A stretch of DNA of 64,000 bases, taken from Hydractinia symbiolongicarpus. Taxonomy: Eukaryota > Cnidaria > Hydrozoa > Anthoathecata > Hydractiniidae. The translations under genes and the position numbers were made by a program. Position 1 is the stretch's first letter, and every line of letters starts with the position of its first letter. Below the pieces are notes generated by a model that made no database searches, was not told where the DNA came from, and was given only the letters and a program-made list of their open reading frames with translations. The stretch is taken from contig NC_079882.1 in assembly GCF_029227915.1 (NCBI RefSeq), positions 26,417,001-26,481,000 on the forward strand, read 5' to 3'. Below, one piece after another: positions 33,760 to 46,900 of this stretch.

Positions 33760-33825
33760 AGCGTAAAATACGTCATAGATCTCCATCGCAGATTTTTTAT
33801 GATTTAAATATGGCGATTACTGTTG
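33760..33825 (-). promoter_or_regulatory. Right subterminal block with TGACGTATTTTACGCT
   Basis: Reverse-complemented, this has GTAATCGCCATATTTAAAT, then AATCTGCGATGGAGA and TGACGTATTTTACGCT (33775-33760). The last motif lies 74 bp before the transposase ATG. It matches the left block in order and spacing with substitutions. Confidence 0.5.
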
Positions 33826-33928
33826 TCAACTTTTATGCTAGAAAAGGGATGTAAATTCAAAGAATTTCAATTTTTTATATACCATCAAAATAAGTAGGGT
33901 TTGTAAAAGATATTTCCGAAGAAAAAAA

Positions 33929-33951
33929 ATTTGGGTTTAATTCCCCTTTAA
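33929..33951 (-). repeat. Right terminal inverted repeat and TTAA duplication
   Basis: Reverse-complemented it reads TTAA then AGGGGAATTAAACCCAAAT, pairing with 29654-29676. Confidence 0.8.
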
Positions 33952-36682
33952 AAATTCGCCCGGATTCAATTTTACGCGGCTAAGATTTTCACAAATTTAG
34001 ATTGCACGAATTTCAAGATACAGCAATCGAGTAACAGCGGGATTCATTATCCCAAGCCGGGTGAAAGTACTACCTTAGTTTTCTGCTAATTTTTGCTAAT
34101 TTATAACAAACTTTTGGTTAGTATGTTCGGTTTTCATAATTGTGGATGAAAAATATCCTGCTGTGTGACCTCACTAGTATCTTATTTGGTCTTTGAATTA
34201 CTTCATTGGCTTAGTCAAGCACTGCAGTGAAGTTTTTAAAGTTCAGTAGATTATTTAATGTCACTGAAATTTTTAATTCTTTATTTTCTAATTACTTTGT
34301 GACATTTGTTGTTTTGAATAATTATTTATGAGATGTGTTATTTAGAAAGGGGAATAAGGGCACCATAAAGAACTTATTACGACAAATAAAAACATATTAA
34401 ATTCTTGTTACTTCAAAATAACCAAGAAATTGATAAAAACTTAATGAAAGTAACATAGAAGTACACATTGAACACAATGATTATATAAATATTATGTGTT
34501 GGAAAACTTCATGATTATGTTACATCAAAAATAGAAATGATTATAGAAGAAAATCGAGTAATATAAAAATAGTATTGCATGGTCGTAACACAAACTATTA
34601 CCTCTTCGAATATCATAGATGTTGGATAATGATAAATTCAGCCTCGTTTGCAAGGTTCTTCAAAAACTTCTATGTTTTAACAACGAGGTTTCATTACCGG
34701 TATTAAAAACACGAAAACGTTTTTAAAAAACTATGATGTTGGTCCTTATGATGACCTTTCATAGCCCCATCGTTATTTGCCTTTTTTTTCATAAGTCACG
34801 AGTATGGAGACCATGACGTCATGAAAGGTTAAGATAATAAACATGCAGACGATCACAAAAATGATAAATGCAGCTAGTTTACTGCTACAGTTAAAAAAAT
34901 GACCGGACAGCTAAACCTATTTAGGAATTTCCGCCCAAAGGCGATATTATTAAATTTGACTCGAAAACAAGGTTAATAAATTTTGAAAAAAAAATTGTCG
35001 TCGAAAGAGTGACGTGGATTCTCTTTAGAGTGACAAAAAATTCTTTGTAGACTTCGTCGGAGTGAATTTCTTACGCATTTTCCGCCTATTTTTGTATCAC
35101 CAGTTTAATGATCATCGACCACATAAAACGATAAGATAATTCAGGTAGCCTAATTTCATTCAAGATGTCACATGTCCTTTTTTATCACCATCAAATGATC
35201 TTAATTAAACCAAAAGCGGAAAAGTATATCTTATGAATGAAAGACGTGTTTTTGCAACATTGCAAGCAATAAAGTTTATGTAAAAATTCAGTAAACAACT
35301 TTACTTTGACACATGTCAATTTTGTGTCAGTTTAGGTTCAGTAACATGTAATGTTTTTTATTTATTTTTAAACTTTAATGACAGTTTAACAGAGTGATGA
35401 TGATGCTGTGTCCAGTTTTTACTATGCCATAGAGATTGTATGGCTCGGTTGATGTTCCGTGTTGTCACATAGTATTGGCAATTTTTTGGAGAAAAATCCA
35501 CACTGTGGTAAATCATACAAACGTTAGTGCATTTCCCCCTGGGTCTTGTTTATTCTCGTAAAGCAATAAACAGCTGGTTAAAAGCTCAAAAATTAAAAAT
35601 AAAAAAAGTTAAAAATTATGTCGCGGACAGAAATGGAAAAAGAAGTACGGAAACAAGATCAGTAGTTCAGTGCAAAAAATGTAAAATTTAAGAAACAATA
35701 TCGAACAACTTCAAGCTCTCTTCTTTAAAAAATAAGAATTTTTTTATCACCGCAACAGAGAACTGATGCTGTAGTAAGCGAAAGCAGCTTGTGTTCAGAT
35801 TTTTTAAAAAATTATCTGTTTTCGTATCACGTGGTTTTGTCTCAGAGAATTACGCGAAACGGTAAGAAATTAGGTAATGCTTGAAGAGAATGGAAAAATG
35901 CTGAAAAACAAGAGTTGAATTGTAGGTGGTCACAATTTGAACACATATAGCTGGCAACCTCGTTCACAGGTATTTCGTATTTGTTGAAATCGGGAAGTGA
36001 ATGACACTGAGAACTGAAAAATTTGCTATTGGGTTGTCCACCCGTCACCCTTATCTTTACCTACCACGGTATATTTTTGACCAAACGTCACTAATTCTTC
36101 AGCGCAGTTTATATTTTTGGCAACATCCTTGCACTGATAAGATGTTCGTGAAATATATGATGCATACCATTTTAAAATTAACACGCTTGAAAATAAAGTT
36201 CAAAAAAGGTTACACGAATTCTGTATCCCATACAATTTTATTTTATTTTTGGCTTTCAAATTTGATAAACATGTGACAAATTTAACTAAAAATAACAACA
36301 AAATAGTACAATAAAAGGATGAATTGGATAACACGGGAGGAGTAGAATTTTAAAGATCAAAGAAGAAACACAGTTGGATATCAATTTGAATGAATATTTG
36401 ATATTTTTGACTTCAAATTCATTTTAATAATTCATCCGCTGAATCGTCGTACCTTAATGTACCGAAGTATCACGTGAGTTAAATACTGTATACTTTCGAC
36501 TAAACAAGTTTACAATTTTTGTTGTGTTTTTTAACAAGTATTATAAAATATCGTTCACGTTGAGTTCCAATAAAACCACCTGTTTTGAGGTTTTCTCATT
36601 TCTCAAACGATTGAAAAAAAGGCTAAAATGAGAAATTATATTGGTTATGTTCAAACTTTTTTTTCAATTTGCGGGTTTTCTT
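33952..36682. other. Intergenic; no gene recognised
   Basis: AT-rich. At about 35947 a short AACCTCGTTCACAG string resembles the ends of the foldback family. No coding motif seen. Confidence 0.4.
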
Positions 36683-37144
36683 CAGGGTGACCATTAATAA
36701 AATGAGAACAAAAGTAAGGATATTAAGGAGAATTAAGGAGACAAATTGACATTTTTTAAGGATATTTTGCTGCGAACGAGAATAAAAAATAAAATAAAAA
36801 TAAGTATAATTAAGGAGAAAACCAATTTTAGTTCTCTATCTTCAATGTTACATACTATGTTCTATGATAAGAAAATTATACATATTATACAATTATACAT
36901 ATAAATTATGCCCTGAAAGAGAGAAAATATAGGATTTCAGGTACAGAGAAATATGTCTTATTTCACTGGTGATAAACAATCCATGAACACATTTCCAAAA
37001 AGGTTACAATCAGAAATAATAAGAAATAAGGAGAAATTAAGGAGAATAGCTAAAATTTCAATTTTTTTAAGTATATTAAGTACATTTAAGGAGATTTTTT
37101 TTACTAAGGTTATTTAAGGAATTTAAGGAGTAGTGGTCACCCTG
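36683..37144. mobile_element. hAT-like non-autonomous element
   Basis: Ends are CAGGGTGACCATTA and, in reverse complement, CAGGGTGACCACTA. That is 11 matching bases, then one mismatch. CAGGG ends are typical of hAT elements. The flanking bases TTCTT are repeated on both sides, but a full 8-bp duplication is not seen. The interior is rich in AAGGAG repeats and has no transposase frame. Confidence 0.6.
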
Positions 37145-37948
37145 TTCTTGTTCCCAGCACTTTGATTTGGAGGCTTGTCTCAAAAAGGTCTAACGCGATA
37201 GTCAAAACACAAAGTCTATACGCTTCTCTAAAATTTTTTGTGTTTAAAAGAAAAAATAGTTATTTTTGGTTGCTAATGAATCTCCATAATTGGGTTTACG
37301 GGCTAACAAGCAAGAAAAAAAATACGCCCACAAGCTAGTGTTAACTTGAAAGAGCTAACTAGAGAATTACATCCTGGATGGTTGTTATTTTCTGGCAACA
37401 GATTTAGGTTGTTCTGAGCCTGGTTGTTTTGAAACTAATAATTTGAGCCTGAATTTGTTCTTATTTTTTCGCAAAATTTGAAGCTCGTGTTCTTATAAAA
37501 TTCTTCTTATCAAAAAATGTGACACGGCGCCATCGTGTGCAGCTTCACGATATAGTAGACAGCACGATCTTCAAAGCTGGATGTATAAATCACACTATCT
37601 TTGTTATTACATTTTAATCTATTGATAACCATTAATAGCAAAACAAATCGCACTTTTAAGGCTAGCAGTTTTCCTTACGCAAGCTTGACGATGTGACGTA
37701 ATTCTTTTCAAACTGTTTTCTAAGCAAAAAAAGGAGTAGAAATTTTTGCAACTTTAAAACTGCGATAATGACGTCAATAGCTTGCATGCAGGTGGAATTT
37801 ACAAGACGAGGTTAGGTGCAGGTGAAATAAAAAAATGTAAAATTTAAAGTATATAACAAACCATGAAATATATTGAATAAATTTCTAAGTAACATTAATA
37901 ATGTATTGTATAAAAAACAAAAAATTAAAAATTTACAAGCAGGAAATT
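37145..37948. other. Downstream flank of HDAC11; no gene recognised
   Basis: No coding motif or repeat seen. It should include the HDAC11 3' UTR. Confidence 0.4.
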
Positions 37949-40900
37949 CTATGATGTTCGGTCGGATAATAATGCTTTTTTCCCCAAATTTAAAATCGAC
38001 TCGGCTATCACTGCAGCAGTTCGGCGCTAAAAAACAAAAATATAAAATTTCAGTACTGTGGACAATAACTATACGATGATTTTTCACGGCTTCTCTAACT
38101 ACACTTCACACAAACATTGAACACTGCAAAACTAAGATTCGATTTTTTTCGTCTCCTTACACGTCAAGGAACTTTGTGAAATAGAAACCCGATTTTTGAA
38201 TTCTGATTTTAGGGTACATACCACCTGCACCGTTCTTATTTAAAACAACAAACAAGAATTCAGAACGAGTTAAAAGCGATTTAAAGATAAAATGGAATTG
38301 TAACAAAGAACTGGGCAATAATATAAAAAGAGAAAAAAGAAGCTCTGGACACGAAGTTCGTCTGAACTTACGGAGCTATTCTACGACGGGACAATATGGC
38401 TCGGCCTGAATTAACTTGATAGAAGTAAAGACCTCGTAAAGCCATCGTTTACTAGAATTTATCATCATTAATAATTAATATTATTATGTATACATTTTGC
38501 ATTCAATTTTAAATTTCAAACAATGTTTAACTTAAAAAATTTATATTTGTGGCAATAACACTTCGCCACTCTGGTCAACGGAGGGAAACAGCAATCAAAT
38601 ACTTTTCTACAAAAGGTAATTTGTAATAATTAGTCTTTGATATAAAGCTTTTAGGAATACCATATTTGTAGCTAATTTGCTTCATTTAAATTATAAATAG
38701 CAACCACTGATTATATAGATTTGAACTTTTTTATTACTTTTCCGCACCGCCCAAAATAAAACAGGCTTTGTTTTGAAATTTATATACAAAATAGATAAAA
38801 TACCAGATGCAATTAGTAATACGTTATCTGGAGGACATTTTAAAAGTGTGGCTATTATTAGACATGACGCAATGTAAACATACTTGGTAGCCTCCAGATG
38901 TAACCATGGTTATTGGTATGTCTCTCCTCCGAAGAGCTTCGAACACTATTTCATCGCGCTTGATAATACCCTATAAGGAAGAAAACTTCTTAAGCAAATA
39001 TGAACTTAAAGACAAACCAACCACACTGGTGAAGAGTATAAAATATTGAACAATACGCAGACAAAAATGTCAACAAATCTCTTTTTTTTCGTACATGAAA
39101 AAATAATGAAATATTTTACGTCATTCTAAACTATATATTCCTCATAAAATTTGTCGGTGGCAACTCTCTTCCCACGTAAAGTTTTAGGAATAAGCTGCGA
39201 GTTAATTAAACAAGACTTATATCCTGAGATTTCAACTTAACTACTCTTTCAATGACACAACGGCGCTAACATTCTTAGTAATTACCCTGTTTTTTTCCAC
39301 GTGATTTTCACCATGTGACTGATGTACAATATAATAAAGCCCGCCAAAACTTTTGCCTGCTATTTTGTTCTTAAAAAAATAGAACTCGAATTAAACATCT
39401 ATATTTCTTTTAATTAACATAACGTATTAAATTTGCTTTTGGGTCTGTTTGTTTACGATACAATATTTAGTGACGTCAAAAATAAATTAAAACAAGAATA
39501 AAAATAATTTCAGTTTGAAAAAAATCATAAGCGGAAAAATTAAGTCTTGCAGGTTCAATAACAAACTATTCTTGGTATGAAATCTGCTAATTAAAAAGAC
39601 AATGAAGATTATTCCAGAAATGAGCACGTGATCATGAGTAATTTGTAAGCCGCATAACAATAATTTCTTAATAGCAAGTTGATTAAAGAATATTTGCATT
39701 TAGATGTGGTGGAAAAACAATCCAATCGAAAACTAGTGAAATCATAATGAGCCGCAGAAATGGTAGTTATCACATGAACACGACACTCGATCGAGTTGGA
39801 TTTTTAAGTGATATATCAGAGGGGGAAATGGACAGCGGTCTCGACAGTGGGGGAGAGGAAAATTTTAAAAGGTAGCAATATTTTTATTAATTTTAGTTGC
39901 TGATTGATTATCACATTTATTTATTTATTTATTTATTGTTATGCATAGAATAAAGTTTTGATTAAACAGTTTGTAAGAAATAATCGTATCATTTTTTATT
40001 CAAGAAAATTAAAAATTTGGTAACCATAGAAACAAAAAAAGTTAATTTGTCGATTTTTAATAAAAAAAACAAGTGTATAAATTGCATCCAGTGATCTTTG
40101 TTATTGCACAAAACATCGCTAGTAAAACCGTTATCGGAATAACACTAGTGAGACTCGGCACGAGTTTTTACGCATGGTTAAATAAAATATTTATAGCAAT
40201 TATAGCCAATCCTATTCATGGTTCATAACGAGGCCACAGTTTTACATTAAGTAGAGAATGTATGTCGTTGTATAAATACAACATTTACGAAGTGAACGTA
40301 AGTTTTGGAAGTTGCAAAAAAGATAGAGATGTGTAGATTTAGGTAAGCGTTTGAGAAATTTATTTGTCAAGTTTATTTACTAAAAATAACTTAAGGCTGA
40401 AATTTTATTTGAAAGTACTTTTTCATAGAATAAACAAAATTTTTCAAAAATTTTTTTTCTTATTTTAGCGACAGAGTATCGGCACGCATACCAAAGAGTT
40501 TAATACACGACGGAAATATGAGAGCTTTTTGTGAACTCGACGGAAACATCGAAACTCTGGAAGCAGAAATAATCAATGGATGCGATCGCTTGATGAAAGC
40601 TGTGGAACGACGTCGAGATGCATTACTTCGAAGTGTACAACAGATTAGAGAAGAGAAATTAAAATCTCTTCAAAGAAGCGATGATTTAATCTCAAGCAAA
40701 GATAACCATCTTCTCAACTGCATTAAAAACGGCTCTCATTTGGGAAGTTGTTTACGCTTTGTTACAGATGATTCAATTTTTAGTTTGATTGACGAGTATG
40801 GAACGATCGACGAAGGCCGTGCATCAGCTGAAAAATGTGAAGCTACAGGTGTTGGACTCAAATATGGAATTGCAGACGAACCCACTCAATTTGAATTAAA

Positions 40901-43900
40901 AACATTTGACAGGAGTGGAGAATTAAGTTGGGTTGAGCAAGACAAAGTTGATGTTTTTATCACAAAAGATAATCAAGTCTTCCCCTGTGTTGTTCAAAAC
41001 AAATGCACCGGTGTTTATGACATACTGTACGAACTTCAACAACCCGGTAGATATGAAATAAATGTACAGGTGAATGGCCACCACATAAACCAATCGCCCT
41101 ACAAATGCAATATTTTCGAGAAATGCGACTTAAAGTTTTTTGACACTGAAGACAAACCAGAGTGGACATTTCAAAGTGGAGATAAATCTGCACTGGTAGA
41201 AAAAACAGAAATTCGAAGAACTTCAAAACTTTATTCAAATATTACTCCACCAGCCAAAGCATGGAAAGTGCGTGTGACCACAGCATGTACAAAAATTAAA
41301 CTTAAGTTCGGTTACTCGAACGTGTCGACTTATATTCCTGACTTTTACGACGAGTACTTTTGCAAGTTCAATCTGAGTGAGTTGATCTCAAACGAGCAAC
41401 AAACGCCGCATCATCACACGTACATGTCGCAGCGTCGACACCGACACAGCAGAAACGAAAGGAAACAATCCACTTTTCTTCGCAGTTCCCTGACCTTCCT
41501 TATCTTTCTGGACAGCGAATCAAAAATTATTCACGCCGCAGTGGAAGGGACTCAACATGAGAAAAAATCAAGTTTCAAAGATGATGGACAACCACTGGTA
41601 CCATTTATTGGTATCAAACACTTTTGTAAAAATGCTTCTTGCCCAAGACCCATGCTAGTTTTCGCTTAAATCACTGACAGTTACTGCGCAAGTCGGTAGG
41701 AGTAAAATATTACTAGTAAAAGTGAATGACATATAGACGTTAAAACCAATAATAACAGATAATAATCCCGCGTACCATCACCACTGTAAAGGGGATGTGT
41801 GATAAGGAACACACGAGTTGAACTTTAAACCAAGAAATCCAGCCAAGTTTGAATATGGAAGATATATAAATATATAAAATAACGAATATATACAAATATA
41901 TAAAATATGTATACTAGAAATTGTAAATGCTAAAAAATGCATATGTAAATTAATTTTTTAATTTATTAAGTTTGGCTTAAGTTTTTTTTGTTGTCTTTTG
42001 TATGTCATATGTAAATACAACATTGTGTATAATAAAAATAGCAGCAAACATTTCGTATCTTTTTACCACAAAAAACACATTAGGTTAAAGATCAATGCAT
42101 CATTAGTCCTTTTCTTTTTTAATTCAATTGTTATGCCATTTTTTGTTATCTCGCATGATGAATTTTTTTTTTTTGGCATTTTTTTCAATATTTTTGATTT
42201 TGTATTTCATTATTTTTGGATTTTAAATAAGCAGGTGAAGATCATGATACGGCAGATGCAAAGAATGTTTTTCTTTAAAGTAAAAATAATTTTATGATAA
42301 CAACAAAATAACCAACTCTATTATCACATAAAAGCAGATGCTAAGTACTTTCACAACCGCTCACCACCGCTGTGTAATAAAAACAAAACGTTAGTTTTTC
42401 CGATAATCAAATTTTGACACGTCTAACACACGCTCAATAAAATATTCCATGTATGGAAATTGTCTTCTTACAACGCCGGTCATTATGCACATGGAGGAAT
42501 ATCCTGTGGGAATTGCATGTAAACATTTAAAATTAGTTTCTTTCATTTTTCTGATAAACTTCACACATTAAAATTTCTTGTATCTTAAAAACAAAATAAT
42601 TTGTTGACAATTACAAAAAAACGTCCGCTAGATGGCATTTCATTTTATTGAATAATTAATTTTCGAATATTTACGCCTGCTAGTTGAACTATAACATGAT
42701 TTTAACATGATTTATAAGAATATCAGGCTGGGATTTTAGGTTGAAACAACAGATCTATTCTTTAGAACAATAGAAAAATAAAAATATTGACCAGCACTGG
42801 TTATTATTTTAAAATTCTTGTTAAAAAATTGTGTACAAGAGTTTTGGAATTTTTATGTTTTACATTTTGCATTTAATGCAATGTATCACGAAATGAGAAT
42901 TTTACATTTGCGTTGAGCACATGTTTATGTAATTCAACGTTAATCAGTTTTGTGTAGCATCTTAATGACTCCACAAAATTAATCTTTTACATCTTCGTGC
43001 ACAGACTCTACACGGTCGTTACAGTCCACAAAATCTCACTTTTAGTTATTGTGCGTTCTCATAAGAAATGACAACGTGAAGTGATTACCACAAAGGTATT
43101 TCAAAATAATCATCTCAATGAGGCTGAAAATCACAAGTGATTACATGTGGTTTTCTTATCAAACACAATAAGTTGATATTTACCTCGCCTGTCACACTGA
43201 GAGCACCGAGTGGATCACCTTCCAATATGTCGGTACCTTGAAGTAGAAAAGAAAGTTTTTAACCTACAATCTTAAGGTACAGCTTATTACATGGAGGCGT
43301 TAAAAGCTTTGAAAAAATTAAAAATGCTTTTTAGTAACAAATTATTTTCAGTGAGACTATAAAACATCCGAAAGAAAAAGAAAAAATTCGTGAGAGGCTG
43401 TAAAAATCTTAAATCTCAGAATAGTAATTAGAATTAAAAAGTTTAATGTATAACATGGTTGTGTCGTGCGTATCCTGATTTCGTGTCAAAGATTTTTTTA
43501 CACCCACCTACCATACAGTACCCCTTCCCACACACGACCGGCCATCACGAAAATTCATGTTACCACAATTTGTCATCACGTGAAAAACATGCCAAGTTCT
43601 CAGTAACTGTTACCTGGGCGTTTTCCAAAGGGCGGAGTTTATTGGAGGAGTGCTAAATAAGGGCTCCGCTTACAAAAAATAACTTTTCCGCAGTAACATT
43701 TTTGTTGTTGCGAATTTTGTCTTTAGGCCTTCATTTAAAAGGGCGTTTATTTAGTAGGCGTTTACTTACGTGGGCGTTTATTTAAGAGGGCGTTTATTTT
43801 ACCATCGGTGCGTACTAATAAGTGCAAAGGAAGCAACAAAACAATATTTTTTTTCAGTATATTTAAAACATTTATTGTAAAGGATTAAAACTGACGTCAG

Positions 43901-46900
43901 TAGCTTACAACTCTTTCGTAACAGCAGAATATAACCACCATGGGGGATTGTATTTCTCAATATATTCACTAAAAATTCTCTTATACTTTTAATAATTCAA
44001 GTAATTAATGTTTTGCAATTCAAAACATCAGGCGGAATGGCTTTAGAAAATAGAGTTTGTTGTTAACTTTTAGAAAGTGGGTTTAAAGAAGAATTCAGTT
44101 CCCGAAATGAGATTCCAGTGAAACTCGATGTGCGTTAGAAAAATGTTTTTGAAATCAATTTCTATGCACAACGCATTTTTCTCAGACAAAGCTCACAACG
44201 GTAATTGATGCAACGTGCAGGAAAGCAGTCCTTTTTAAACCAATCAATTATTCTGTGGGACATCAAATCACATCTGCCAGAACATATCATTGTTTATCAA
44301 CAAAAATTTTCAACAAATAAAAAATAAAAAGAATGACCTTAACTTCCGGGGTTTTAGAAGCAAAAAAATCGAAATCCACAAGTACAATTGAAAGGCATGA
44401 CAGCACGTTTCCGAATTACATGTTCTTTGAAATTTTAGAATTTTGATTTTTTTAAGATCTTAATTAACTTAATTATCTTAATTATTAAATCGTTGTGTAT
44501 AAATTTTCAACTTCGACATTTTGAAATGCTGTTTCGGTGGTATTATTGTTTCGGTCGAAGTCTTCAGTCATTTTGTTTGAAAAAGGTAAAAAATAGCAGC
44601 AGTACATGAAAGACAACTAATTCAGAAAAGGTGTATTAATAACATATTAAAAATGTTTTAGCTTCTAAAAAAAAATTTTTTCAAACATTTTTAAAATACA
44701 GTTATAAATTTAGAAACATTTATTTCAAATTTGCAAATATTATCGCTTTCGGTGAAGTCTATAAATGAAGGGAAACAAGAGGTTTGCATATCGTGCTGTG
44801 GGAAATTTGTTTACAAAGAAACATAGCAGACAACAGTTTCACAGCTGTCAATATGACAAAATCTGTTACCCATATTCATTTTTTTCGTAGCAAATGGCAG
44901 GAAAAATGTTGTTCATATTTTTTATTAGAATGAACAACTAGATTTTTATTTTTAAAGCACTAAAAACATACTCTACTAGAACAATTTACTTGCAACTGAC
45001 AGAAACATAATGTAAGAGCAAGAGATCTGGGGACCGCGGAACGAACCCCACTCACTGCTTGGCAGTGTGTTAGTGATGAACAAAGTAGTTCTTCTTCAAT
45101 ATAATGTAAGAATATTCCATCGTAATAAATTCTTGATTAGCCTGTAGAGGTTCTCCTTCAAACTTATGTGTGCTCTCGTTAGTTTTAAAACCTTCTAAAC
45201 TTTTTAAAAGTAACTACAATCAGGCTTTAGTAATCGATGGGGATAATGTTGTCACGCCTTTTTTTTTCTAAAGTCTCTTGCCAAATTTCTAGAATGTCGA
45301 GGAAATTTGAAAAAGATATTACAAAAAAAAATATTAAATAACTCGTTTTACAAATTTGATAACTGAAATGATTACTTTTCACGACAATTGAAGGACATCT
45401 ATAATTTTTTTTTTTTTTTTCAAGACTAAAATGACATTCCAAGGCATTTTCTGCACAACGCGTGGAAGAGTACACATCTTTTTTTACAACTGGGTTCATA
45501 AATAACCTCTCATGTGTATAATAGTCGCAAAATTAAGTACACAGTAATCTTTTAAGAGTCAAGTTTGTGAGAACCTTCAACATATTCATCCTGATTTTTT
45601 TGGACATGTTATCTTCGGACGATTTTTAACCTAATTTTCGGATGAATTCTGGACGTTTAGATCACAAAAATTTTCAAACAAGAAAAAATCGAACTAGATA
45701 ATATAATTTTATGGCATATATAGTTTCTTTCTTCTTTTAAAATTTTACAATTACTAAAACAGTTATTTTAGGTATCACGCGTGAAGGTTATAGAAACCGA
45801 AGAGGAACATGGTAACCGAAAAATAAAAATACAAATTAAAGGACGTCCCAGGACTTTTTAGATCATCGGACAAAATTTTGTAAGATCAGAACAACCTTAG
45901 GATGAGTTAACCAAGCTAAAATTGCAGAAAATTCTAGGAATGAAGAGAAGGAATTTTATGATGGTTCCTACTAATTTTCGCGAGTTTTTAAAACATCTAT
46001 ATCGCGCGCGTAGCTACTAATTTTAGTTTCTCGTTGACATTGGTATACTGTGTTAATTTTCCATCAATAACAAGGCAAAAATTCAAAGTTTCAGACAAAC
46101 TATAGATACGTTTGAAAGAATTTTGCGCCATCAGTTTTGTTTTGTGCAAAACAGTTAATTGTACAAAAAATGACGCACAAACAAACGCTTTTTTGCATGA
46201 ATAAACGAAAATATGTTCGATTTATTTTTATGCCGTGACAACACAGAAGCTTGAGAAACCTGAAGAAAGAATAATACAAAATAAATCTTTATCTCCATAA
46301 ATAAATTCTCTCCCGACATTCTTAGGTCTTTGTCCCAAACGATGTGAAAATGGTTAAGTATTGTCGCCTTTTAAAAGACATATTACAAACTCAGAAACAT
46401 ATTGTAATAAAAATTTCAAGTTTTCAAAAAATGTTGAAACTTTTTTTTTGCTTTTTTAAATTATCCATGTTAAATTTAACACAAAGGCAGTCTTTGAATT
46501 TTATTTTATGTTTTTCTAAAGCGATAAAAAAATCTTTTACACAATATCGCCGTAAAAAAATCTTCTACACAATATTGCCATAACAAAGCTACTTGTTTTT
46601 AGACACGCTAAGAAAATCATGTATGTATGCATGTATACGGACAATGGTTTATATACACATAAAGCCATGCCCTACCTGCATTGTACAACACAAAATCTGG
46701 TTGAAATTCATCGAGGGCGTCATTCATATTCCTAAGAGACCAAACAAATACTAAGTTTAAAATCTGAGTTGTTGTTTTTAAAAGGAGCCTAAAGAATTTT
46801 TCTTCGCTGCCTAAATCCTTGCCAAAAAAGGTTTAATTTTAAATCCCGTATAATATAGCTCAACATTTTTATTCAAACTACGATCTGAAATTTCACCCTA

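Larger units (their letters stand above)
29654..33951. mobile_element. Complete Kolobok-like DNA transposon, TTAA target site, two convergent genes
   Basis: The element is bounded by TTAA at 29654-29657 and 33948-33951. The left end reads AGGGGAATTAAGCCTCAAAC and the right end, reverse-complemented, AGGGGAATTAAACCCAAATT. They match over the first 11 bases and, with one mismatch and one gap, to about 19. TTAA duplication, short G-rich ends and a THAP plus DDE transposase are the signs of the Kolobok superfamily; this assignment is from memory of the family. Inside are a plus-strand P2X7-like gene (29909-30834) and a minus-strand transposase gene (33686-30904), convergent with about 70 bp between stops. 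The ends also share an inverted subterminal block. Confidence 0.8.

Noticed and set aside
42000-42297. 99-codon frame rich in F and I
   Set aside because: Composition reflects AT-rich intron sequence; no domain.
45000-45070. Possible tRNA-like sequence around GGGGTTCGTTCC (minus)
   Set aside because: No cloverleaf or A box could be matched.
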